From the NCBI GenBank assembly GCA_023131705.1, contig JAGLZG010000223.1:1-11166 (forward strand): a stretch of DNA of 11,166 bases. The letters run 5' to 3'. Under the pieces are notes generated by a model that saw only the letters and a program-made list of their open reading frames with translations, did no database searches and was not told the origin of the DNA. The position numbers and the translations under genes are program-made. The stretch is from Nanobdellota archaeon. Lineage in GTDB: Archaea > Nanobdellota > Nanobdellia > Woesearchaeales > B3-WOES. Below are positions 4,398 through 10,056 of this stretch, one piece after another (the stretch's first letter is position 1; each line of letters begins with the position of its first letter).

Positions 4398-5498
4398 ATG
4401 TCACTTACAGAAAAACAAAAGCATGACTTGAAAAAATTCATTAAGAAACTGGAATTATATAGGGGACGCCATACAGAACTGATTAGTGTATATGTTCCGG
4501 CAGGTTATGATATAATTAAGATTATACAGCATCTTGAACAGGAAAAAGGCACTGCTTCTAACATAAAATCAGCCTCAACAAGAAAAAATGTTATCACTGC
4601 TTTGGAAAAGATGATACAGCACTTAAGGTTATTTAAAAAAACACCGGAAAATGGCTTGGCAGCATTCTCAGGAAATGTTGCAGAGCGCGAAGGCCAGGAA
4701 GACTTTGATGTATGGTCCATAGAGCCCCCAATAGCGCTCAAAACAAGATTATACAGGTGCGACAAGGAATTCCAGCTTGACTTATTAAGGGACATGATGG
4801 ATATAAAAGAAGTCTATGGATTGATTATCCTTGATAGAAGGGATGCAAACATAGCATACCTTAAAGGAAAAACAATAGTTATGCTTCAGACAACACACTC
4901 AGAGGTTCCTGGAAAATTCAAAGCAGGAGGACAATCTGCTGCCAGATTCGCAAGAATCACAGAAGGTGCTAAAAAAGACCATTTCAGAAAAGTAGCAGAT
5001 TATGTAAAAGAGCAATTTTTGGAAAACAAAAACCTGAAAGGGATTATTGTTGGTGGTCCGGGACCTACAAAACACGAGTTTGTTGATGGTAATTATATAA
5101 CAGACCAGCTTAAAAGAAAGATAATAGCAGTAAAGGATTTAAGCTACACAGGAGACTTTGGTTTGCAGGAATTGGTTGATAAAAGCCAGGATGTTCTTGC
5201 AAAAGAAGAAATCACAGCAGAAAAAGAAATCATGACTAAATTCTTTGACGCATTAGCAAAAAAACCAGGAATGGTTAATTATGGAGAAAAACAGGTTATG
5301 GAATCCATCAAAATGGGCATGGTTGATACCTTATTGTTATCAGAAAATCTGGATGATGAAAAAATAGAGGAATTTGAAGAAGAGGCAAAAAAAACAGGAA
5401 CAACAGTAAAAATAATCTCAACAGAAACAAGAGAAGGAGTTCAGCTAAAGGAAATAGGCATGGTTGCTGCTATTCTGAGATATGAAGTGAGGGAGTAA
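4398..5498 (+). CDS. prf1: Peptide chain release factor aRF1
   Basis: The protein recognises all three stop codons in the ribosomal A site and releases the peptide. In domain N the NIKS motif is at 55-58 and Y119-x-C121-x3-F125 (YRCDKEF) completes the stop-codon pocket. In domain M the catalytic GGQ is at 177-179 within KFKAGGQSAARFARITEGAKKDHF. Domain C follows from about 275. The 366 residues are slightly short of the roughly 410 usual for aRF1, mainly in domain C, where the minidomain insertion and zinc-type cysteines are absent; no frame break is seen. A TATA box 26 nt upstream supports ATG 4398 and a leaderless mRNA. It is divergent from the tRNA-L37Ae operon. A T-rich tract follows the stop. 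Confidence 0.96.
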   Translation: MSLTEKQKHDLKKFIKKLELYRGRHTELISVYVPAGYDIIKIIQHLEQEKGTASNIKSASTRKNVITALEKMIQHLRLFKKTPENGLAAFSGNVAEREGQEDFDVWSIEPPIALKTRLYRCDKEFQLDLLRDMMDIKEVYGLIILDRRDANIAYLKGKTIVMLQTTHSEVPGKFKAGGQSAARFARITEGAKKDHFRKVADYVKEQFLENKNLKGIIVGGPGPTKHEFVDGNYITDQLKRKIIAVKDLSYTGDFGLQELVDKSQDVLAKEEITAEKEIMTKFFDALAKKPGMVNYGEKQVMESIKMGMVDTLLLSENLDDEKIEEFEEEAKKTGTTVKIISTETREGVQLKEIGMVAAILRYEVRE

Positions 5499-5500
5499 TA

Positions 5501-5530
5501 ATTGGTTTTTTATAAAAAAAGGTTTTAATT
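5501..5530 (+). terminator. T-rich tract after prf1
   Basis: Six T at 5506-5511 and further T-rich runs to about 5540 follow the prf1 stop at once. This fits an intrinsic archaeal terminator; there is no GC-rich hairpin. Confidence 0.4.
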
Positions 5531-5589
5531 TTATTTAATAGGTGTTAAACTCAATTTTTGTCCCGCCTAGCACAACAAGGTTGATGCTA

Positions 5590-5618
5590 TTTCTCACGAT
5601 TTTAGAGTCGTAGAGAAA
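5590..5618. repeat. Hairpin just outside the left inverted block
   Basis: TTTCTC-ACGA (5590-5599) pairs with TCGT-A-GAGAAA (5608-5618), ten pairs with one bulged A, around an 8-nt loop. It ends five bases before the left block 1, so it may mark the boundary of the cassette or act as the terminator of prf1 or of the minus-strand nuclease gene. Confidence 0.45.
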
Positions 5619-5622
5619 CTTC

Positions 5623-5677
5623 GCAGTTGAAAATCTATTTATTTAGACAAAGAGGCACTATAAACGGAATCGGGGGC
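5623..5677 (+). repeat. Left copy of the three-block inverted repeat
   Basis: Three blocks run inward: GCAGTTGAAAATCTATT (5623-5639), AGACAAAGAGGCACTAT (5645-5661) and GGAATCGGGGGC (5666-5677), with gaps of 5 and 4 nt. Each has an exact reverse-complement match, in the same relative order, at 7131-7147, 7077-7093 and 7030-7041. This is a compact arm without inserts. Flanks beyond block 1 do not match the right side. Confidence 0.85.
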
Positions 5678-5723
5678 TAGATGAAAAATGAATTTTTTAA
5701 TTTGAAAGGGTATTTTAGCTTTC

Positions 5724-6431
5724 TTAAACCCAAGGAATGATATCTTCAGTTAATTTAAAAGAATCTATACTAGGATAAGTCACTTTAAATTCAAAATGAA
5801 TTCCTATCGCAACTCCACAAAAATATTCAGGTCTTCGTTTAATAATATACTTTGCTTTCCGTAAGGAATCATTTCCCCTATCACTAATTATAAAATCAAT
5901 GTCATTTTGGTATGTTTTAATACCTTTAATCAATTCTTTTAATTTATCAGATTTTTCCTTTACTTCGCAACATATGACCAGTTTTTTATCTTTATACAGT
6001 GCTATATCCATAAGATCATCTTCAAAGACTACTGTTAAATTATTTGTTTTAGCAATGTTTGAAAAACGAACAAATTCAGCAGCATGAACAAACCATTCCC
6101 AATTAGGTGCAGGCTCTTTTTTGGACGAAAATTTACTAAACCAATTATATGGGCCTTTTTTATTTGTTTTACTTTGTATAAAAAAATTCTTACCTTCTAA
6201 AATAATAAGACCATCTTTAATCCCTTGAATAAGTAGACTTTGTAATCCATAAGGAAGTCTATTTACTATTTTTGAATAATATTCTTGTGATGGTTCAGGA
6301 AATTTCCATTCTTCACATGCAGATTTTACCCATATCTTGAATCGTGTCTCAAATTCAGCATTCATGCCTTTATCAGTTATTTTAATTTCATTATCCTTTA
6401 TTCTTTTTGTTAAAACTTTTTCTTCTGTCAT
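5724..6431 (-). CDS. PD-(D/E)XK nuclease-like protein of unrecognised family
   Basis: The 235-residue protein has a restriction-endonuclease-like core in its second half: helix WFVHAAEFVRFSNIAKTNNL with E119, strand VVFEDDLMDIAL with D142, strand KLVICCEVKEK with E156-V-K158, then helix LIKGIKTYQ with Q175. This E...D...ExK...Q order is typical of the fold and predicts metal-dependent DNA or RNA cleavage. The first 110 residues (helical, with KIWVKSACEEWKFPEPS and a wHTH-like GLQSLLIQGIKDGLIILEGKNFFI) may bind DNA. The C-terminal strands VAIGIHFEFKVTYPS are beta-rich. It starts 12 bp after the lipoprotein stop, so both form an operon. Candidates include a defence nuclease or a mobility enzyme; none is established. 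Confidence 0.65.
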   Translation of the reverse strand: MTEEKVLTKRIKDNEIKITDKGMNAEFETRFKIWVKSACEEWKFPEPSQEYYSKIVNRLPYGLQSLLIQGIKDGLIILEGKNFFIQSKTNKKGPYNWFSKFSSKKEPAPNWEWFVHAAEFVRFSNIAKTNNLTVVFEDDLMDIALYKDKKLVICCEVKEKSDKLKELIKGIKTYQNDIDFIISDRGNDSLRKAKYIIKRRPEYFCGVAIGIHFEFKVTYPSIDSFKLTEDIIPWV

Positions 6432-6443
6432 TTCTCTCTACCC

Positions 6444-6827
6444 CTAATACTTACAACATTCCTTATAAGCCCCATCTATTTCGCCTTTCTTTACTATAAT
6501 CTCTCCGCACATTCTACTGCATTTATCCAATTCAATTGACTTAACCTGCTTTCCTAAAATCATTACTGGTTCTTTCAAGTGCGCTTCTATTACACATAAA
6601 TCATCGTGGTTGTATGCATAATAGCTATACTCATCTGTCATTCTTATTTCTATTGACTTTGGTTCGTATCCTTCATCAGCCATTGCTTTTACTGTTTCTT
6701 TTTGTGGGATATATATCCCTTCTTTGCATAAGAGCATATCTTCCATCGTCATACTCTTTCCACTACATCCTGTTAGTAGCAAGATAAGTGAAATAATTGA
6801 CAAAATCAGCAATATTTTATGTTTCAT
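6444..6827 (-). CDS. Predicted cysteine-rich lipoprotein
   Basis: The 127-residue protein opens with MKHKILLILSIISLILLLTGCSG: a basic n-region, a hydrophobic core and a lipobox LLTGC with C21 as lipidation site. The mature part is about 107 residues and has six further cysteines (34, 78, 103, 107, 124, 125), suited to disulfides outside the cell. There is no recognisable domain; the stretch YEPKSIEIRMTDEYSYYAYNHDDLC is rich in tyrosine and acid residues. An SD-like GAGGT at about 6834-6838 precedes the ATG, and a TATA box lies at 6910-6921, leaving a leader of roughly 60 nt. It is the first gene of a two-gene unit with the nuclease-like protein inside the inverted-repeat cassette. Confidence 0.75.
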   Translation of the reverse strand: MKHKILLILSIISLILLLTGCSGKSMTMEDMLLCKEGIYIPQKETVKAMADEGYEPKSIEIRMTDEYSYYAYNHDDLCVIEAHLKEPVMILGKQVKSIELDKCSRMCGEIIVKKGEIDGAYKECCKY

Positions 6828-6834
6828 TTTCTTT

Positions 6835-6922
6835 ACCTCTAAATTCTTCTTCTTTTTGTTCTATTTGAGTTTCTTTGATTCTTTCTACACTTAATAGTAA
6901 ATTAACTACTTTATAAATATTG
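6835..6922 (-). promoter_or_regulatory. Promoter and leader of the lipoprotein-nuclease operon
   Basis: ATATTTATAAAG on the minus strand (6911-6922) is a good TATA box. The expected start near 6888 leaves about 60 nt of purine-rich leader that ends with GAGGT 8 nt before the ATG. This is a leadered, SD-type message, unlike the leaderless core genes around it. Confidence 0.55.
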
Positions 6923-6985
6923 CTTTCGGAATTAATTTATCACTTATTCTTTAGCCCCGAACCCCTCAGAATAGCACAAATTAAA

Positions 6986-7041
6986 GCCCCCGATTCTCTG
7001 AATATATAACACTAAACTAAAAACTAAACGCCCCCGATTCC
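6986..7041 (-). repeat. Two direct copies of block 3 (GAATCGGGGGC)
   Basis: GCCCCCGATTC on the plus strand occurs at 6986-6996 and again at 7030-7040, 44 bp apart; the third window copy is in the left arm at 5667-5677, inverted. The 33 bp between them are AT-rich with ACTAAAC repeats. The extra inner copy suggests a partial duplication of the right arm's end. Confidence 0.75.
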
Positions 7042-7147
7042 TACGGAAATATAGTCTGCTAACGCAGAATGTTATAATAGTGCCTCTTTGTCTTATAGAT
7101 ATATACTCTGCTTACGCAGTAATTGATATTAATAGATTTTCAACTGC
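7030..7147 (-). repeat. Right copy of the three-block inverted repeat with two inserts
   Basis: Reading on the minus strand from 7147 inward: block 1 (7131-7147), 37-nt insert (7094-7130), block 2 (7077-7093), 35-nt insert (7042-7076), block 3 (7030-7041). The blocks equal those of the left arm exactly (17, 17 and 12 nt), while left gaps are only 5 and 4 nt. So either palindromic units entered the right arm at both gaps or were lost from the left arm. Confidence 0.85.
7042..7130. repeat. Two related palindromic inserts
   Basis: Insert A (7094-7130) and insert B (7042-7076) share, on the minus strand, the core CTGCGTWAGCAGASTATAT. CTGC and GCAG pair around GTAA or GTTA, and outer AT-rich bases (ATAT or TATA) extend the stem. 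GTAA fits the GNRA tetraloop class. The two copies are clearly related though not identical, with compensated hairpins, as expected of a tiny palindromic repeat family scattered between blocks. Confidence 0.6.
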
Positions 7148-7222
7148 TACGGGTAAACCAAAATTTTCTTAACACAAATCATCGCTTAATTACATAAAGA
7201 AAATTAACACTAAACAAAAATC

Positions 7223-8086
7223 CTATTTTTTACCATCATAAGCCATCTCAATAAATATCTTGCATGTTTTGCATATCTTCTTGCTTGCCGGCTCACCACA
7301 ATACTCGCAAACACCTATATCAACATTCTTTTCCTTTTTCATCTGTTTTATTATATTCTCATGAAACCTTATAACATTATATTTAACAGCAGGATACTTC
7401 TTTTCAAAATCATCAAGCACATTCTTAAATTCTCTTCTATATGCCCCGACAGAACAAGGGCATATCCCATAATTAACAGGAAACTTCATTATTTTTGAAT
7501 ATCTTTCTGTTTCATCCTCCTTTATTAAATAAAGGGGCTTTACTCTTTTAACAAACATAGATGATTTAAATATTCCGGCTATAGGCCCCTGTCTTGTTGC
7601 TAACTTAATATCATTTCTGAAAACATTCATTACAAAAGCCTGGGCTTCATCATCAAGATTATGCCCTGTTGCAATGCAGTCAAACTTTAATTTCTTTGAG
7701 TATTTATTCAAAAGATACCTCTTTAATATCCCGCACAACATGCATGAGCTGTAATTATGCCCTTTTTTCTTAAGCAAAGAGCGTATGCTGACCACTGACT
7801 TTCCAAACTCTTTCTTAAAAGATACAATATGCAATTTAATCCCCTGATTTTTGCAGACCTTTTTTAGATTCTCAATATTAGTCTTTGTATAGTTCCCTAT
7901 CCCTGCATCTATTGTTATTGCATCAACATCATATCCTAATTTTTTTAATATATACAGGCAAACAGTTGAATCCTTTCCTCCTGAAACAGCCACACCCACT
8001 TTATCCTTAAGAGTAAACAGCTTATACTGCCTTATTGTCTTTTTTACTTTCTTTTCAATATATCTTTTGAATTTTAAATCTTCCAT
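7223..8086 (-). CDS. tRNA 2-thiolation PP-loop enzyme, TtuA/Ncs6 family, no N-terminal zinc finger
   Basis: The 287-residue protein activates a tRNA uridine by adenylation and inserts sulfur. The PP-loop SGGKDS is at 35-40. C115-M-L-C118 and C209/C211 (GICPCS) match the cysteines that hold an Fe-S cluster or act in catalysis in TtuA, and GHNLDDEAQ (141-149) is the family motif. A C-terminal zinc knuckle C260-x2-C263...C272-x2-C275 closes the protein. Family members normally also begin with a CxxC...CxxC zinc finger; here the start follows one base after the upstream stop, leaving no room for it. Whether it makes s2T54 (TtuA) or s2U34 (Ncs6/NcsA) is not decidable by eye. It is co-transcribed with the MnmA-like gene. 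Confidence 0.85.
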   Translation of the reverse strand: MEDLKFKRYIEKKVKKTIRQYKLFTLKDKVGVAVSGGKDSTVCLYILKKLGYDVDAITIDAGIGNYTKTNIENLKKVCKNQGIKLHIVSFKKEFGKSVVSIRSLLKKKGHNYSSCMLCGILKRYLLNKYSKKLKFDCIATGHNLDDEAQAFVMNVFRNDIKLATRQGPIAGIFKSSMFVKRVKPLYLIKEDETERYSKIMKFPVNYGICPCSVGAYRREFKNVLDDFEKKYPAVKYNVIRFHENIIKQMKKEKNVDIGVCEYCGEPASKKICKTCKIFIEMAYDGKK

Positions 8087-8087
8087 T

Positions 8088-9062
8088 TTATATCCTTATA
8101 TTATCTATTCTCCTCTCATTTATTTTCTTAACTATAATCTTTTTATCTAACTTTCCCTTTCCATAACCAACAGCAACTTTATCTTTCTCAGCATCAGAAT
8201 ATCTCGCAGTTAATGAAGCAGCCAACTCCACAATTTTTTTATCAGCCTTTCCCTGTAATATTGTTGTAGGCCCTACATAATCCTTTACTTCAAATATTAA
8301 ATCTGATTTATTTTTTAATTTCATCATCTCATTATTGTCCTTTTCATCTCTTCCTACAATAATCTTGTTCTTGCCAATTCTAAAATGCCTCCCTTTTTTC
8401 AGCAAATACAAATCATTAATCTTAATATTTTTATTACCTAACAAATCCCTTAATTTATCACAATATCTTTTTTCTGTTAATAAACAGCCTCCTGACGGCG
8501 TTAGATAATGCTTTATTCCAAACTTTCCTGCTAATTCAATCTGTCTTTTTCTTCCCCTGCCATTAATATCCAATAATTTTTCTCTGTTAACAATTCCCTT
8601 TTTCTCAGGCAAACTAACATCTAATAATTTAGCAGACAACGGCCTTAACAACATACCTTTTAATCCGGATTCATTTGCTATAATATCTAAAGCCCCTCTA
8701 TGCTGTGACTTAGGTCTCTGATTTAAAACTTCTCCTGTAAAAACAAACTCAGCCTTAATCTTATCAGCATACTTTTTTGCTTTCTTCAGCATAAATATCT
8801 TGCAGTCTATACAGGGATTTAGGTTTTTTCCATAACCATGTTTCGGCTTTTTTACTATTTTCATATAATCTATCCCTAAATCAATTAGCTTAAAAGGAAT
8901 CTTGTTTTCTTTTGCAGACTTCACAGCAAAACAATTCTTTTTATCCAGGTTAAAAAAAGGAGAATATAATATCAAAACCTCTACTTTAATTCCCTGCTTT
9001 TGGATAAGTTTAGCAGCTAATGTGCTGTCTAACCCGCCTGAAAATAAACCTACAGCTTTCAT
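8088..9062 (-). CDS. MnmA-like tRNA sulfurtransferase fused to NFACT-R-type domain
   Basis: The 324-residue protein starts with a PP-loop SGGLDS (8-13) for ATP-dependent activation, then C84-I-D-C87, GEVLNQRP (110-117), the conserved block LLRPLSAKLL (138-147) and TPSGGC193LLT, the likely catalytic cysteine region. The C-terminal third (KGRHFRIGKNKIIVGRDEKDNNEM...FEVKDYVGPTTIL, about 223-270) has the pattern of the DUF814/NFACT-R RNA-binding domain. This fusion is known in archaea and some bacteria, usually labelled as a tRNA thiouridylase without a proven target base. A TATA box TATAAAAATA (9083-9092) is centred about 26 nt before ATG 9062, so it is leaderless and heads the operon. Confidence 0.85.
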   Translation of the reverse strand: MKAVGLFSGGLDSTLAAKLIQKQGIKVEVLILYSPFFNLDKKNCFAVKSAKENKIPFKLIDLGIDYMKIVKKPKHGYGKNLNPCIDCKIFMLKKAKKYADKIKAEFVFTGEVLNQRPKSQHRGALDIIANESGLKGMLLRPLSAKLLDVSLPEKKGIVNREKLLDINGRGRKRQIELAGKFGIKHYLTPSGGCLLTEKRYCDKLRDLLGNKNIKINDLYLLKKGRHFRIGKNKIIVGRDEKDNNEMMKLKNKSDLIFEVKDYVGPTTILQGKADKKIVELAASLTARYSDAEKDKVAVGYGKGKLDKKIIVKKINERRIDNIRI

Positions 9063-9082
9063 AATAAAAACAATCCAATCTC

Positions 9083-9092
9083 TATTTTTATA
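9083..9092 (-). promoter_or_regulatory. TATA box of the thiolation operon
   Basis: TATAAAAATA on the minus strand is centred about 26 nt before the ATG at 9062. The transcript is predicted to begin at the start codon. Confidence 0.6.
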
Positions 9093-9117
9093 CCTTTGGT
9101 TTTTAAAAATTATAGAA

Positions 9118-9813
9118 TCAATTTAATATAATTATATTCCCTCTGCCTTTCTTTATCTTTCTAACAACGCCTTTTTCTTCTAACTCCGCTATCATCAATG
9201 ATATCTTTGCTTCTGACAATGGTATTTTTTTCCTTATATCTTTTTGTGTTGTTCTTCCTCCTTGTTCTTTAATAATCTTTATAATATCATCTAAATCATT
9301 GGCTAATTCTTCTTTCTCAACCTCTTTTTTCCCCTCACTTTTCTCCGCATCTTTTTTTACAATTTTTTTCTTCTTAATCCAATAAAAAACAGCCAAAGCA
9401 GCAAGCAAAATTCCTGCTAAAACATAAGGCCATGCAACTCTCTTTCCCTCAGGAACAACAACATCTATTTCACTTTCATTCAGCAGAACATCTTCTTCCT
9501 CAAAACTTGGAAACAATATCAAATCCAAAATATAATTTCCATCTTCTTTAACAGAAATCTCTTCTTCAACAAAAGACATCAACTCATCTATTCTGTAATA
9601 ACTCGCTTTTATTATATAATCACCAACAGGAACACTAAAAGAATAAACTCCATCCTTGGCAACATAGTGCTGCTTGGGTATTGTATTTATCTCAACTCTT
9701 GTATCTTCAACAATATCAAGATTAAGGTCATAAACAGTTCCATGTATAGTTGCTCCAAAAACAGAATCTGCTGCCAATAGTAAAATTATTAACAAAAATA
9801 TCTTTTTCCACAT
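9118..9813 (-). CDS. Membrane-spanning winged-helix regulator with external beta-sandwich
   Basis: The 231-residue protein has a signal peptide (1-20, ...ADSVFGA), then an external CnaB/carboxypeptidase-regulatory-like beta sandwich (about 21-100: GTVYDLNLDIVEDTRVEI, GVYSFSVPVGDYIIKASYY) and an acidic linker. One membrane helix follows (about 128-146), then a lysine-rich stretch and a cytoplasmic winged helix (about 172-231) with TTQKDIRKKIPLSEAKISLMIAELEEKGVVRKIKKGRGNIIIL. This is the archaeal one-component layout in which an outside sensor is wired directly to DNA binding. It is divergent from the secreted coiled-coil gene, and the palindromes between them are natural targets (inference). 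A TATA-like TTTATATGAATA (about 9834-9845) is centred roughly 27 nt before the ATG. Confidence 0.82.
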   Translation of the reverse strand: MWKKIFLLIILLLAADSVFGATIHGTVYDLNLDIVEDTRVEINTIPKQHYVAKDGVYSFSVPVGDYIIKASYYRIDELMSFVEEEISVKEDGNYILDLILFPSFEEEDVLLNESEIDVVVPEGKRVAWPYVLAGILLAALAVFYWIKKKKIVKKDAEKSEGKKEVEKEELANDLDDIIKIIKEQGGRTTQKDIRKKIPLSEAKISLMIAELEEKGVVRKIKKGRGNIIILN

Positions 9814-9858
9814 ATTAGCCTTAAAATAAGTTTATTCATATAAAAATGTTTCTATATG

Positions 9859-9909
9859 TCAGAAATCGAAGATTTCTGAGCATGCTCAAGAACTGCTAAC
9901 AGTTCTTGA
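9859..9909. repeat. Cluster of three overlapping palindromes
   Basis: TCAGAAATC/GATTTCTGA (9859-9867 with 9871-9879, loop GAA), the palindrome GAGCATGCTC (9878-9887) and TCAAGAACTG/CAGTTCTTGA (9886-9895 with 9900-9909, loop CTAA) follow each other with shared edges. All stems are perfect. As DNA they form a compact operator set between divergent genes; as RNA, two strong hairpins. Several short words recur in the structured element near 1647-1729. Confidence 0.7.
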
Positions 9910-9939
9910 CAAGATAAAAAAAGCCCAAATAACGCTTTG

Positions 9940-9971
9940 TAAAGTTTTAAAAGCCCTCATAAAGTTTTAAA
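9940..9971. repeat. Direct repeat TAAAGTTTTAAA
   Basis: TAAAGTTTTAAA occurs at 9940-9951 and 9960-9971, 20 bp apart, about two helical turns, upstream of the TATA box of the coiled-coil gene. AAAAGCCC also occurs twice nearby (about 9918-9925 and 9948-9955). These may be regulator sites. Confidence 0.4.
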
Positions 9972-9987
9972 TTTTCAGAAAAATAAG

Positions 9988-10050
9988 TTTATTTATAAAT
10001 AAAAACCTCTATCTAACTATAGAATTGATTAAAAATAATCAGTTCGGAGG
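9988..10050 (+). promoter_or_regulatory. Promoter and ribosome binding site of the coiled-coil gene
   Basis: TATTTATAAATA (about 9989-10000) is a strong symmetric TATA box. A start near 10020 leaves a leader of about 35 nt with GGAGG at 10046-10050, six bases before ATG 10057. This is a clear leadered, SD-dependent message. Confidence 0.65.
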
Positions 10051-10056
10051 ATTAAA

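Larger units (their letters stand above)
5623..7147. mobile_element. Cassette bounded by mosaic inverted repeats
   Basis: The 1.5-kb segment between two inverted three-block arms carries only a lipoprotein gene and a nuclease-like gene, both on the minus strand with their own promoter. It lies between prf1 and the thiolation genes. There is no transposase or integrase inside, and the bases just outside (CTTC on the left, TACG on the right) show no target duplication. It could be a non-autonomous or decayed transposable unit, a cassette mobilised by its own PD-(D/E)XK protein, an invertible segment, or simply two copies of a genome-wide intergenic repeat that happen to face each other. The inverted matches are certain; mobility is inference. 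Confidence 0.45.

Noticed and set aside
4505..4795. Minus-strand frame inside prf1
   Set aside because: It lies opposite the NIKS-bearing domain of a clear aRF1.
5899..6087. Plus-strand frame inside the nuclease-like gene
   Set aside because: It is antisense to the conserved D...ExK region and has no start signals.
6952..6969. tRNA fragment suggested by TAGCCCCGAACCCC near the cassette end
   Set aside because: The match to the tRNA-Pro acceptor end is only seven bases, and no T arm or other tRNA part is adjacent.
6986..7147. Degenerate CRISPR array
   Set aside because: Blocks separated by 33-37 nt look array-like, but most blocks differ in sequence and length; they match the left arm in inverted order instead.
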